From positions 165,934,491 to 165,998,490 of the forward strand of contig NC_134643.1 of NCBI RefSeq assembly GCF_030463565.1: a DNA stretch of 64,000 nt, given 5' to 3'. Source of the stretch: Pelecanus crispus. Its lineage: Eukaryota > Chordata > Aves > Pelecaniformes > Pelecanidae. The position numbers and the translations under genes are program-made. The notes beneath the pieces are model-generated. The model saw nothing but the letters and a program-made list of their open reading frames with translations, had not been told where the DNA came from and did no database searches. Positions 24,901 to 34,996 of the stretch are shown piece by piece; positions within the stretch are counted from its first letter, which is position 1; each line of letters begins with the position of its first letter.

Positions 24901-26268
24901 AGCTTTTCTAAGTACTCAGATATCAACAGTCCTAAGAGTACACACCACAAGTGGGAATATGGAAAAGATAACTTGTGAGGAAATGTCAGGAATATTTCAG
25001 TTGGCTTGATTTTTTAAGTAGCAGGCACTCAGCTACTCTTCATTGACAACCATGTTGAAACATCTGTTTGAAAGGGGTTTTCTGGAATGCTCCCATTTTA
25101 AATGCTAAAAACTATTTTAAAGGGAAATGTGTCTAAAAGCAGTTTGCTCAGATAATGAATTATATTATCCTTAACTTGATTGAATAAGTAGGGAAATCTT
25201 CAGTAGGTAATGTTTGAAAATATCGTTAACCATGCAAAAAAAACAATTAAGTAAACTGCTTTGCAAACTTCACTAGTGCTTAATAGCTCTCTGCTAAAAT
25301 AACAGCAGCCTGTGAAAGCATGGCACTTACTTGTAGCATTACTGTTTTCTGGAGGCTGTAGCCACCTGAGCTATAGGATCATGCAGGCTTAGAATATATA
25401 TACAGTGGTATCATATAGATATGGCATAGTTTGGGAGGGGTTTTAATTACAATCGTGGGTAAATTTTGCATTATTTTATATACTACAGGAGTAGACTGCC
25501 CTGTTGACTTGTTGTTCTAAATTATTCAGGAATCTGAAGCTTTGTTCCTCAAGGCAATTAAAGCCAATCCAAATGCTGCCAGTTATCATGGTAATTTGGG
25601 TAAGCGCCTTTCTAACTCTTATCAGCTGAATTGTTTGTTTGCTTCATATTCATTGTGTTTAAAAAGAAAACGCAATCTTCTGAGCCTTCTTCCTGCTGGG
25701 CAGATCTCTATTTTACTTCCTAGAAAAACTGCCAGCCAGAAGAACAGGGCACTAAACCAGAAAAGCTGTCACATGATATGACAGATCAAGAGGGCTGCAC
25801 AATCCAGCCCAGAGGTAGCTGCACTTCAGTGTCTGCAAATTGGTTCATTTATGCTATGCTTGTAACCTGCAATGAGCTCACCAGATAAGAGCTGCCATTT
25901 ATGGCTGCAATGTAATTCATTCCTTCATCATTCCCATGCCAGTTCTGCTCCCAGGCTTTGCTCCTGCATTTGGCAACAGAACAAGCAGCTACTGTGCCAC
26001 CAGCCAGTGAGATACCCTCACTGGAAACAAATGCTTTAATGTTGTTTTCCAAGTGATTGGCAAGATTGCACGTTATTCAACAATATTGCTAATGAAATTC
26101 CTCATTGATGTTCCAGCTGTGCTTTATCATCGCTGGGGAAATCTTGACTTAGCAAAGAAGCACTATGAAGTCTCTCTGAAGCTTGATCCTATGGCACCCG
26201 GGACCAGGGAAAACTACAACCTCTTAAGAAGAAAACTGGAGCAATTGCAAAAGAAAGGCGGTGTCTGA
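881..26268 (+). CDS. TMTC4: TMTC4, 3' part of gene (12 coding exons, 5' exons off-window)
   Basis: Spliced coding sequence of transmembrane O-mannosyltransferase targeting cadherins 4, an ER multi-pass protein of the TMTC1-4 family that O-mannosylates cadherin domains from dolichol-phosphate mannose (family knowledge). Exons seen: 881-973, 5681-5842, 6647-6849, 8533-8704, 8789-8920, 16915-16994, 17165-17272, 17395-17536, 18212-18326, 18802-18914, 25530-25599, 26117-26268. All introns are GT-AG and every phase joins without a frameshift. The product is about 513 residues, against roughly 740 for the human protein as I recall it, so about 230 N-terminal residues with the first membrane segments and luminal catalytic loop are outside. 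Order: hydrophobic segments and the DUF1736 region (window exons 1-5), then seven TPR units (exons 5-12). Recognition rests on recalled, near-identical vertebrate TMTC4 sequence. No broken exon was seen, so the gene appears functional. Confidence 0.95.
974..5680 (+). other. TMTC4 intron, with one degraded CR1
   Basis: A 4.7-kb intron. A sense-oriented CR1 occupies about 2,080-3,423. The rest is AT-rich unique sequence, including a T15 run near 4,214, with no supported gene. The short reading frames here carry no recognisable domain. Confidence 0.8.
2080..3423 (+). mobile_element. CR1 LINE, 5'-truncated, degraded, sense
   Basis: Begins near the CR1 segment encoding the DPGNY.PVSLTS region of reverse transcriptase and runs through broken RT frames (2119-2382 with YLDFCKAFD, then 2658-2993 and 3081-3323). 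It ends in the CR1 3' UTR, with GGTTGGACTAGATGATCT at about 3,364 and the CTATGATTCTGTG tail at about 3,409-3,421. Stops and frameshifts separate the pieces, so it cannot encode a working RT. The 5' edge is approximate. Confidence 0.88.
5681..5842 (+). CDS. TMTC4: TMTC4 window exon 2 (DUF1736 start)
   Basis: Fifty-four codons, phase 0 on both sides, after TTTCCTGTAG and before GTAAGT. It encodes a hydrophobic segment ([20 protein letters not shown]) followed by the conserved [20 protein letters not shown] motif, the hallmark of the TMTC DUF1736 region. The next exon continues this domain directly. Confidence 0.95.
5843..6646 (+). other. TMTC4 intron
   Basis: An 804-bp intron. It contains a 23-bp imperfect tandem repeat at 6032-6093 and a C run near 6,590-6,600, and nothing else recognised. 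Confidence 0.8.
6032..6093. repeat. 23-bp imperfect tandem repeat, about 2.6 copies
   Basis: Copies of ATATTCTTTGCATTCAA start at about 6032 and 6055, and a partial diverged copy starts at 6078, all in a TMTC4 intron. The period is 23 nt. Confidence 0.75.
6647..6849 (+). CDS. TMTC4: TMTC4 window exon 3
   Basis: A 203-nt exon (67 codons plus 2 nt) starting [13 protein letters not shown] and ending in a split Arg codon (AG/A). It encodes the aromatic-rich end of DUF1736 ([19 protein letters not shown]) and a membrane helix ([19 protein letters not shown]). Acceptor is TGACAG, donor is GTAAGA. Confidence 0.95.
6850..8532 (+). other. TMTC4 intron
   Basis: A 1.7-kb AT-rich intron without recognised repeats, ending with TTCTTTGCAG. 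No gene or RNA is supported. Confidence 0.8.
8533..8704 (+). CDS. TMTC4: TMTC4 window exon 4
   Basis: A 172-nt exon (1 nt completing Arg, then 57 codons). It encodes two hydrophobic helices around the conserved [20 protein letters not shown] segment and YLPSIGYC. The SNLFF.VGF..AER.LY.PS pattern is conserved in all TMTC proteins. Donor is GTACTA, weaker than the others but in frame with the next exon. Confidence 0.94.
8789..8920 (+). CDS. TMTC4: TMTC4 window exon 5
   Basis: Forty-four codons in phase 0. It encodes the last membrane helix ([19 protein letters not shown]), the [20 protein letters not shown] linker and the start of the TPR region. The short upstream intron is only 84 nt (8705-8788). 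Confidence 0.95.
8921..16914 (+). other. TMTC4 intron (8.0 kb)
   Basis: A long AT-rich intron separating the membrane part from the TPR part. It has a (GGGGA)n block at 9134-9215. No CR1 copy was recognised in it. The 10,050-10,450 stretch has higher GC, but no coding or repeat identity could be assigned. Confidence 0.75.
9134..9215 (+). repeat. (GGGGA)n microsatellite
   Basis: About twelve near-perfect GGGGA units, flanked by GGGGGTGGGAGT and GAGAGAAGGGGG. It lies 214 nt after the donor of window exon 5 on the transcribed (+) strand. The many G4 runs could form G-quadruplexes in the pre-mRNA (inference). Confidence 0.93.
16915..16994 (+). CDS. TMTC4: TMTC4 window exon 6 (TPR 1)
   Basis: An 80-nt exon (26 codons plus 2 nt) encoding [20 protein letters not shown] and YYREAV, the first TPR helix pair. 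It ends AG/GTATTA with a split Arg codon, completed by the next exon. Confidence 0.95.
17165..17272 (+). CDS. TMTC4: TMTC4 window exon 7 (TPR 2)
   Basis: A 108-nt exon with a split codon at each end. It encodes [20 protein letters not shown], then a helix ending in LLSLAVQIQ, a canonical TPR. The acceptor is TTTTAG and the donor is GTATGT. Confidence 0.95.
17395..17536 (+). CDS. TMTC4: TMTC4 window exon 8 (TPR 3)
   Basis: A 142-nt exon encoding [39 protein letters not shown] and CYYNLGRL, that is TPR 3 and the first helix of TPR 4. It follows a strong T/C-rich acceptor ending in CCCAG, and GTAAGT follows. Confidence 0.95.
17537..18211 (+). other. TMTC4 intron
   Basis: A 675-bp intron with a short TG/TA dinucleotide stretch at about 17,586-17,606. 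Nothing else is seen. Confidence 0.8.
18212..18326 (+). CDS. TMTC4: TMTC4 window exon 9 (TPR 4-5)
   Basis: A 115-nt exon (38 codons plus 1 nt) encoding [20 protein letters not shown] then [19 protein letters not shown] Gly codon is split across the intron to exon 10. Confidence 0.95.
18802..18914 (+). CDS. TMTC4: TMTC4 window exon 10 (TPR 5-6)
   Basis: A 113-nt exon encoding [20 protein letters not shown] then [17 protein letters not shown]. It ends in phase 0 before GTAGGT. Confidence 0.95.
22192..24000 (-). mobile_element. CR1 LINE (minus), split by a later CR1
   Basis: On the minus strand this reads as a CR1 3' portion: 22,192-22,906 (the AGAATCATAGAAT tail at the left edge, then 3' UTR and ORF2 C-terminal sequence) and its continuation at about 23,809-24,000 (CATTTCTCTGTCCTGTCCAGGT and onward to ACATTAATGAAGACACTAGA). 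The two halves abut exactly when the plus-strand CR1 at 22,907-23,808 is removed. It is heavily mutated. The right boundary is approximate. Confidence 0.85.
22907..23808 (+). mobile_element. CR1 LINE (plus), inserted inside the older minus CR1
   Basis: 5'-truncated CR1 starting in the RT region ([25 protein letters not shown], the degenerate FADDTKL box). It runs through frames broken by stops to the 3' UTR (GGTTGGACCAGATGACCTCC, about 23,751-23,770) and a CATTCTGTGATTTTTT end. It lies in the sense orientation of TMTC4. Confidence 0.87.
25530..25599 (+). CDS. TMTC4: TMTC4 window exon 11 (TPR 6-7)
   Basis: A 70-nt exon (23 codons plus 1 nt) encoding [20 protein letters not shown] and GNL, across the end of TPR 6 and the start of TPR 7. 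Acceptor is ATTCAG. The donor is G/GTAAGC, splitting an Ala codon. Confidence 0.95.
25600..26116 (+). other. TMTC4 last intron
   Basis: A 517-bp intron ending in TGTTCCAG. No element was recognised. Confidence 0.8.
26117..26268 (+). CDS. TMTC4: TMTC4 last coding exon (TPR 7, stop)
   Basis: Encodes [20 protein letters not shown] then LKLDPMAPG and a basic tail [19 protein letters not shown], with TGA at 26,266-26,268. The last TPR and C-terminal basic helix match vertebrate TMTC4, so the C terminus is intact. Confidence 0.96.
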
Positions 26269-29200
26269 TGTTTCTTTGCAGGTTGTCCGTGCATGCTGTT
26301 TACAATTAATGTTACATGGGTACTTTTGACCATGTAAAGGATTCAGTCATTATTTCTCCAAAATAGTAACACCACCAGCACGGCACACTTGAACGTCCAA
26401 TTATGCCCTCCTACAGATCCTAACATTTCAGCTGCACTTTGGGGAATCATTTTGTTTTTACTCTTGAACTGCTTTTAAAGTCCCTTAGAACATTTTTATA
26501 GGTATATGAAAGCAATGCAGATGGAATTTCACAGCTTTCACTTGTAATTTGATATCTTCATCTGACTTTTTAGTAGCAGGGTGAATACCAGAAGGCAGTT
26601 TTATTTCTGAAAGTGATTCTCAAAAAAGTGCCATTTCCTGTTTAAATCCTGATCTTTTCAAGTACGAAGAATATCTGTCCACTTCAGTTTTATTACTGCC
26701 TTCTGCTGGCAGTCCTGCAGAGCCAGTGGAAGAATGGATTCTCTCCAGCACATCAGCCTACCCTTGTAACTTGGGTTATGCCCTTGTTCTTGTTTCTGGC
26801 TCCACCCTTCAAAGTGTGAGATTTATACAGGAGTAAATGAGGAAAAAGATTTGACCGTAAATGTTTGTCAGCCAGTGCACTGCTGAGGTATGCTTGAGTG
26901 GAGAAAATACTCTTAGATTAAGACAGATTTTAGCAAGCAGCAAAGGGAAAAGAAGCATGAGGTGACAGAGGAGTCAGATTTTCTGCTCTTGCAGGCAGCC
27001 TCGTCTAGGATAGACAACTTGGGCAACAGGTCAGAATTGCTTTAGCTCCTACTGCAGGTCAGTGGTCTAAATACCATCTAGCATCTACAGGAGTTCTTCT
27101 GTGTTCTCAGGTATTTCAGTCCTTTCCGGTTAAGGACATTACACCTTTCAGCTCCTATAGTGTTGGTGAATAAGGAGAGAATTTCTGTAAAAAAAAAAAA
27201 AGTAACTGGGCAGAGCACTTGACCTTGGCTGTTGATGTATTAACTGGAAGGAGCTCAGATTCACCTTTGTCTCCTGTGGCTCATGCATTTGCTGAAGTGG
27301 CAGTTAGATAAGCATAGCTGTTAATGCATAACCTGATCACATTGATGTGGGATGATTCAGAGAGGGTACACATTGATACAATGTCACTTTTCAAAATGTG
27401 CCATGCTTTAGTCTAAACTCTGGCTGTCCAGAGGTGTTTGTCTTGTGCTAATATTTACTTCTTCCTGCTTCAGGAAGAAGTCACGTGTCTTTATTTGGTG
27501 GTTGGGTTTGGTTTTTTTTTTTAAGATTGGAAGATTGCTATTGGATGTGAGAACTGAGGAACTTTACCTCTCTTTTCATATTCCTTTATCCTTTCCCTCT
27601 GTCTTCCTCGTAGGAAAAAAAAAATATCAATGTGGTATTTGCAGCTTTCCTAATTTGTCCAATGATTATCGTATAGAGACTGTGGAATGTTCTCCATACA
27701 CAGCTCACCTATGTGTGGAACCATTTAAAGTATAGAGGGAATGCCTGCTGTAGGACAGGATGTCATGTGACCTTGCCATCTGACCATCATGTAACCATTC
27801 TACAGCTATACTATGTTTTGAGCCTAGGCTACATTATAAATTTGCTTGGAAATGACAGTTGCTCTTGAAAGTTGTTTCAAGAACCAAGTGTGTCTACAGA
27901 ACACATTGCAATACTGCAGAGCTACCAAAGCATCCTCTTGACAAAGCTAGTTTGGGTGCTACAAGTAGTGCAGCTACTTTAATGTAATATTCTTGCCAGA
28001 CTAGCTATAAACCTAGCCAGCAAGGCTGTGGCAGTGTGGTGCTGTCCAAAAATTTGGCTTTGAATGAATTAATATGTCTACATTACATAGTATGTTGCCA
28101 TACTGATTTTAGTTGAGGTATCAGAGGCATGTATTTGTGCTAGTGCAATGCTCCTCTCCTGCTAGTACAGCCTGTTTCTCAGCAGCGCTCAGTTCATATA
28201 GGGTACTGAGTTGATGCAGTTGTTTCCATTTCTTCTGGTCTCTGGACAAAATTTTCAGAAACTAGTTTCTGAATATATTTGCAGGATATAAACATGCTCT
28301 TTGGTAATTATCTGTACTGATCCAGCAGAACGCTGCACCAGTATGGCTAGTCATCTTCTGATAACCAGCATAGTTTAGTCAGTACCAACTTTTGTGTCTG
28401 AAACGTGCTGAAACAGGTACACCCTTCAGTACCAACAGCAGACTTTTAAGGCTTCCCATACGTAGCCTGTTATTCATCAGATATAGAGAACACTTAGCTG
28501 CTTCAGTCATGAGGTATTAAAGAGTTGGGATCTGGCTGGATGAGCTACTTTATAGCAGAAGATAAATATATTTAATATAATCAGGTCTTTTCTGTATATT
28601 TGGAATATGACACACCGAGTTTAAATTATTCTTCTCATCATGAAGTTCACATATATCGTTTTCCCTGTTGCCTGCCATCTTAGCTTTACAGGAATCCACT
28701 AGATCAATATTATGTATGGAGTATGAATTCTCTCTAGGTCATTAAGAACCAAAGTTGTTGTAGGAATTCATATGTGGAAGTCAGTTTGTCTTTCTACTCG
28801 AGAGTCTTAGATGGAAGAGACATGCCAACAAATTGGATGTTTTGTTGGTATTTGAAAATGGTGTTTACTCTTCAATACAGACAACATGATTTCTTCTTGA
28901 TTAGTTTTCTGGCTACCTGTATATATTTTTGTGAGGGTTGATTTTTTTTTATATCATTTTCAGTGCTATAGAAATTCAATGTGATTGCTTGTATGGTGGT
29001 AATAAGAAGGATACGCTTATGTCTGAGTATAAAGTTTAGGCAGAATTGGGTTCAAAAGAAGCAACAAACAAGACTGCTTTTTTAATAAAAAATTCCTTAA
29101 GACTTTCAAGAATCCTGAATATTTTTTTACTTTATTTTCAGAAATATTTTGAGAGTGCAAATAATACAGTGAGCTGTATTAAAATGGCTATAATGTTAAC

Positions 29201-30310
29201 CTTTTGCTTGTTTTTTCATACCTCATAACTCACTCCTGGAATAGTGCAGAACACCCAACCTGGAAGAGAGAAGAGTGAAGAAAAATTGGTTTTGTACATA
29301 ACTTGTTGCAAACATTGTCTGTCTTTCCAGCGTGCTGGATTTTTTCCCCACGTTACCTTTCCACCATTGCTAATTACAGAAGATTAAAGTTTCCTTCTTA
29401 TCAGCTGGCCTGCTTGATTTCTGTAGTGAAATTAAGAAACCTGGATACATTTTTTTTCAAAGATTGTTTGTTCAAATACAGTTCTGAGGAGAGACATAAA
29501 GAATGATTCAGTGCACAGAATGGAGTCAGGATAATATTCACAATGACTGCTATGGATGACAGTCTTTTCACCAAAAACTTCCAAGGGAGTTCCCTAGTCG
29601 TATGTTTCTCTCATGTTTAGACCAATGCAATGTACATGAAGTTTCATGTTATTTAATTTCATGCTTAGGATTTAAACTTTAGAGATGTGGGTGGTGTGTG
29701 TGTTTATAAGCACTCAGAAATAAAAATCTTCAATACTTTTGAATGGTTTGTTAAAAATACTGGACCTATTCACTGGGAACTTGTTTCCTTCGTATTTTAG
29801 ATACCTGCATCTGAGCTATTCATCCTAGTTTCTCGGTATAGTCATCGGGGAAAAAAACAGGTAATCTGAAACATGATTCATCTCCTAAAGAAAGGATCTT
29901 TAGGATGTGAGGCATCCTGTACTTGAAGCAGGTATTCCTCTTTGATAACTTCGAAGGGCAACTAAGGTGATCGGCTCATATATATGAAGAAAATGTCACT
30001 GCTGCTTTCAGTTGAAGTAATCTGGTCCCATACACCTCTAGCATTCGTGTACATTATCTGCACCAAGAATATTAAAAGGCTGGCACTGAAGCAAATTGGC
30101 AGGTACGTGCCTTGAGAGTGAAAGAGTTACAGTAGCTGGATGAGGGAACGGGATGAGACAAATGAAGAGAGCTTTCTGCAGATAGTTAGAGTTATATGGC
30201 TGATAAAGCATCTGAATGTCAAATCTCTGCCTACAGAAACCGAACATTCAGGTCCAGTTCGATCCATTGTTAGCTTGTCTATGATCACAATAAATGATAG
30301 CAACTTCTTA
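26269..30310 (+). other. TMTC4 3' UTR (extent inferred)
   Basis: Sequence after the stop codon with no CR1 insertion for about 6 kb, consistent with a long 3' UTR in the same exon, but the end is not certain. AATAAA hexamers occur at about 29,084, 29,719 and 30,289. Later ones at 31,245 and 31,543 are alternatives. No gene is recognised in this stretch. Confidence 0.5.
30289..30294 (+). terminator. candidate TMTC4 poly(A) signal AATAAA
   Basis: AATAAA followed within about 40 nt by a GU/U-rich stretch (TTTTGGTGTCCTTTACTTTG), the arrangement expected of a cleavage site. It would give a 3' UTR of about 4 kb. It was chosen over the other hexamers by downstream context only. Confidence 0.4.
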
Positions 30311-32094
30311 TTGAATTGACTTTTGGTGTCCTTTACTTTGTTTTAAAAGCAGTCTGAAGCAACTGTAAATTTGCAAAGGTGAGATTTTTTTCTTAAATTG
30401 AAGTTGCCATTTCAAGCTGTGGCTGTTAGAATGTTAAATGTGATAGCATAGCCCGTTCCTATATGGTGAGATTTTTTTAGTTTAAATATCTTAGTATTTA
30501 TTTGCCTGTTCCTGCTTGTGTTCCCCATTTCATGTGAGCATAGGTACCTTCACATACCTACCATTACATGTAGATTCCCACGTGATTCTTGACTCGGCCC
30601 TTTCACTGAGTAGCGCTTCCTTCCACAGCTCTTGATACGCCTTTACCAAATGTGTGTTTATGAGGGCATGTTTTAACTCAAAAAAACTAAAACTTGCTAG
30701 AACCAAAAGTGAGATCACACGTTTGAATTTCTGCGACATAAACACCGAGGGAGCCAAACTTCCATCATGTACCACCATAAGCAGCAGGTACCACCAGTAA
30801 GGGCCACTTTAGACTGTGTGCTGGGCTCCACCATAATGTGAAGTGGTTGTACGTAGGTGTCGTGTTCTCAATGCAGCAACCTGGATCCTATGCTTTAAGG
30901 AAGAAGGATGGTATAGCCACTCCGAAGAAGAGGATGTGCGTAGCTGCATGGGCTGTTGAGCACTGGAGGACTGGTTAGCTTTGTATTAGAAAGCTGCGCT
31001 GCAGTATTGTGGCATGGGGGTTCAGTGTGTGTCAGTGACGATACATGTCAAGTGGTTCAGGTCTTTTTAAAATAAGTATTTTTGTTAGGAAAAAAAAAAT
31101 CCCTACGGATACTGAAATCTGTAGCTTGTGATTGCCGAGTTAAACTGTTTTTTAATGTAGTGTTAATCATTTAGATTGCCAGTGGTACGTTCAAATTTAT
31201 TTTCAGCTGAGCAAGAAGTAAATACATTTGTAACGGAGCCATGTAATAAATCTGCATTTTGCTATCTTTTCGCATAGATTCTAATTGTGATAATGGTGTT
31301 TATTTTTGTAGTAAGCTTTTGAATCAGGGTTCTGCTATAAGCTATGAAGAAAATCTAATGGGCATGGTGGACTGGTACTGTGATACACCGGAAGACATTC
31401 TTCCCCTTAGAGTAACAGTTCAAAATCTTGATTCTGCACTAGTGTGTTGATGTTGAATGCATATGCCAAAAAAAAAAAAAAAGCAGCACATCCACACAGA
31501 AAAGTCATGGAATACTTGACTCATTAATTCAACCTCTAAAACAATAAACTATAGAAGGAAAAGCAGGAGATACCACGTCAAACTCTGAGCAATCGTACCC
31601 TGCTTTAGAGCTGGAATGGAATTACCGAATGCTAATTGTGTAAGAAAGGGAATGGTCTGTGACGGATGCAACCCAGCGTTCAACTTGGTGACTACAGAAT
31701 GGTGCTGGTATGCTCCGGGTAAGCAAGTACTGAATTGTTCAGCATCAAACAGAGCGTAAGGGTGTCTTACTCTTACTCCTCCTACCAGGATATTCATTTT
31801 CTTGCAGTGATTTCACTGTGTGGAGTTTTAACGTGCTTTGCTAAAGAGCAGACTGATCCCTGCAGAGCCAGCTGGAGGGGGTCCTGGGCAGGGAATCAGG
31901 ACGCTGCCCGAAAAAGGAGGTAACCAGGAGACTGCTCGGCACGCTCGGAGTTTTAAAAGTTTTGCATCAGCAGGCTCAACATCAGATCTCTGCCTAGAGC
32001 CAAAATCCCTTCTGTAGCCTAGTCAGTATCGGGTTTAAAATAACGAGGGTTTTTACAAGTTCTCTAAAAGTCAGATTTGCTGCCTGAGGTGGTC
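30311..32094. other. TMTC4-GGACT intergenic region
   Basis: Unique sequence between the inferred TMTC4 end and the CpG island. It contains two further AATAAA hexamers (31,245 and 31,543) and an A run at about 31,468-31,481. No coding gene or repeat is supported. Confidence 0.6.
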
Positions 32095-33250
32095 TTGCTT
32101 GATGCGCGCTTGTTACGGCCTCCAGCTCGGAAGGCCCCGGGGGCTGCTACCGCGGATTCTTTCGCTGTCGCTCTATTTTTTGGGGGGAGCAACTCCCGGC
32201 GGGGAGCGCGGGTGCCTCACCCGCTGCCATGGCGCCCGCCTCTCCCGCCCCGGGCCTCCCCCGCCCCGCAGGGCAGGCTGCCGCCCCCCTCGCAGCCCAG
32301 CCGGGGCGGCTGGGGCGAAGGGCCCCAGCTCGCCGCGCCCCCGGCTCGCCCCGCCGGCCCCCGCAACGCCGCCACCTGCCCCGGCCCGCGGGAGAGGGCG
32401 GGCGGGAGGGCGGGGAGGACCCGCCCCCGCCCGCCCCGCCGCCAGCCGCGCCCCGCCCCGCCGCCTACTCCCCCGAGAGGCGCCCCGGGCTGGGCAGAAG
32501 GAGGTGGCCGCAGGCGGGAGCGGAGGCGCGGAGGCAGCGGCAGCGCTGGCGAGTGAGTGCTGCGAGCGGCCGCCGGAGGCAGCGGGCGGGCGGGCGGGCG
32601 CTAGGACCCGCGCCGCCGGGGCCGAGCGGGGCGGGGCCACCCTCCCTCGCCGCCCCGTGACGCGGCGGCCCCGCGCCGTTCGAGCGGCCGGCGGTGCCCT
32701 TCCGCGCGCCCTCCTGCCCCCGCGCCCGCTGACGCCGCCGCGGAGCCTCCCGAGCGGCCAATGAGCGCCTGCGGAGCGGCCGGCGCTCGCGGCGGGGGGC
32801 GGGCCTCGGCGGCAGCCGTTGGGCCGAGGCGTTCCCGCGGGTCGCGCCGGGGCCTCTCCGCGGAGGGGCGGCAGCGAAGAGCTCCGGCCGCCCTGAGGAG
32901 GGGGCCCGCCGGCCCCGGCGGAGAGCACCCCGCAGCGCTGGCTAGCACCCCCTGCCTGCCGGGCTGAGGGCGGCGGAGGCGGCCTTGTGGGCCGCGGGGC
33001 CGGTGGGGCAGGAGCGCGGCGCAGCCCAGCCCAGCCCAGCCGCCGGCTCCGTGCCGGTCGGCGGTGGCGTGCGGGAGGTGCCAGCGGCTCAGCGGCCCCA
33101 GGCCGCGGGGCTGAGAGCTCCTTCGCCCGCCGCCGCGCTGCCTGTCCCCCCGCGGGGAGCCGGGTGGCCGTGGTGCGCCAGGCCTGCCCGGGCACGGCAG
33201 CGCGCCTCGGCGTGCTGGGGGCGGGTGGACCGCTGAGGGCCTTTTGCTTC
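32095..33250 (+). promoter_or_regulatory. GGACT: CpG island, inferred GGACT promoter and first exon
   Basis: Very high GC with densely packed CpGs, in sharp contrast to the AT-rich flanks. It contains many GC boxes (CCGCCCC/GGGCGGG), a CCAAT box at 32,758-32,762 and no TATA box: a typical housekeeping CpG promoter. It lies in the same orientation as, and about 30 kb before, the GGACT coding exon, and after the end of TMTC4. Human GGACT also has a distant first exon and a single 3' coding exon, as I recall. A consensus donor (GA/GTGAGT) at 32,553 could end the noncoding first exon. Orientation and TSS are inferred. A divergent noncoding transcript is also possible. Confidence 0.75.
32553..32558 (+). 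other. candidate splice donor of GGACT noncoding exon 1
   Basis: GTGAGT within the CpG island, after GCGCTGGCGA. It is the best donor-like sequence in the island. Weaker candidates are at 31,920 (GTAACC) and 33,322 (GTGAGC). There is no transcript evidence. Confidence 0.35.
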
Positions 33251-34925
33251 AGTAACGCAGCCTGCTTCTGGGAGGGGTGTCCGTAACCCTGAACTTGAAA
33301 CGGTGCTGATGGGCCAAGGTGGTGAGCACCTCCCGCCCTCCTGGGGTGCAGGTGCTTAGAGCACCTTCCAGACAGAAGTGTTCGTTAGGATCCAAACACG
33401 CTTTTTAGTAACGTACCCTTACCTTGTAAGCATTAGTGAAGTGGATTTGAAGAACAAATACCTAAATTAGAGGGAGAACAGAAAGAAAATAGTTCAGGTA
33501 TCAGATTAAGAGAAGCTGTGACCGTTGATACCTGTGTCCTTACAAGATAACACTTCAGAGCATTTATCTTTTTGCCTGCATTGCTTGGACTGGATTGGGT
33601 TTTTTAATCTTTTTTTTTTTTTGTCCTCCTAAGATTTTTCATTTACTGCTTTTTCTGTATCCTTTTCCATTTTAGAGTTATGTAAACCTTTTGCTTTTGA
33701 GTTAAGGTTCATTTAGCTGTATTGGTGTTAACTCCAAACAATTAACTTCCTCATTTTTTGCTTCAGGGCTTTTTAATTTGCTACTTCCATAATTTTTGCC
33801 ATGCTTTGAAAATATCAAGGTAGCAACTTATATAGAGCTTAACATACAGAGGCACAACTATAAATATCTCCATGACCAAGTTGTTTCATGTAGAACTCTG
33901 TGAAGAGTGGACTTGGTTTATATACTCACTGGTTTAAGCAGACAGTCAACCTGGAAAGCAATTTCTTGGCAATTAAAACTGTTCGTTGTGTGACATAGGC
34001 CATTAAGAGAGGCTTTAAATTTCGCATGCCTGAATGAAAAATGGGCATCTTTCCAACTTTCTTTTTCCCCTCCCCCTGAGAAAAGCCTTAAAAAACTAGA
34101 CTGTGTCTGTAAAGTGTATGTATCCTCAGCTAGCACTCCTCTCCTGCCCTTGCTCCATCATAGCTGTCGAAGTCATATGAAAACTACCATGTCTTTTTGC
34201 CTAAGCGTATTCCAGCATTCTATTGCTGTCAGTAAATAAAAGCTAAACAGAACAGATGTCCCTGTTCCTGTCTGTCTCAAAACGTGAATTGTCAAGGGTG
34301 TTACATATTAAACAAAAAATATGGACTTCCCATACGTTGCTAATGTTTTAAAATCGGCACCCTGTTGCTGGCAAATACTAACTACTTAGTATGTGTGTTG
34401 TACTTTATTTTTCTTGGGTTCTTGCAGCCTGTTCACTTCTCACTTTCCAAATTACTGTGCTGTCCTGCATCAGCCTTGCAAGCAAGTTTCTTTGAGCTTG
34501 TTCATGAGTTTGTTTTGAGACCATGGCAATACTGAACAAAGCTTTGCTTGGTCACAGAAGAGAATAGGTCACGTTGTCAATATCTGTCATGTCATCTGTT
34601 CCTTATAAATTTTCTTTTGGTGACTTTATATGTGTGATCAGAGTTTTTTGCTGATCATTTTTTCATATCAGTTCAGGGCAGAAACATTGTTCTGAATGCT
34701 TTACTTAGTGCAGTGTCTGCTCTTTGTCCTTTAGAAAGGATCATCCTGTCAGTTCATGCTTGCCTTAGCTGATTTTTACATGGAAAGCTAGGTGCCTCTG
34801 GAGAGTACCGAGCACTAACCAGGCCTGGTTTTGCACCAGACGTCCTGCTGTCTCTCCCACCACTGTTACTCTGAGCACAGCCTCTTCGCTTGAAAAAGTG
34901 TCGTCTAGTGTTGGCTTTAGCTGTG

Positions 34926-34996
34926 CTCTGAGGGGGAGGCTTTGCTATAGGTGACCTTCAAAGGTCCCTTCCAACCAATGTTCCTCTGACTCTGTA
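34926..34996 (+). mobile_element. CR1 3' end fragment (plus)
   Basis: GTGACCTTCAAAGGTCCCTT then CCAACC and a degenerate CCTCTGACTCTG tail, the standard CR1 3' UTR end. Only the last 70 nt or so are recognisable. Confidence 0.6.

Larger units (their letters stand above)
18915..25529 (+). other. TMTC4 intron (6.6 kb) with nested CR1s
   Basis: Contains the CR1-in-CR1 complex at about 22,192-24,000. The rest is unique AT-rich sequence with short A and TA runs (near 20,280 and 20,070). A 151-codon minus-strand open frame at 24,269-24,724 has no recognisable domain. Confidence 0.8.

Noticed and set aside
27800-28200. Possible old DNA transposon or SINE-like sequence (GTCTACA..CATTGC motifs, also near 10,300)
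   Set aside because: Only short shared words; no terminal repeats or family identity could be established by eye.
32077-33286. Long overlapping open frames on both strands (up to 340 codons) in the CpG island
   Set aside because: GC-rich sequence lacks stop codons in every frame. The products are low-complexity Arg/Ala/Pro/Gly with no domain.
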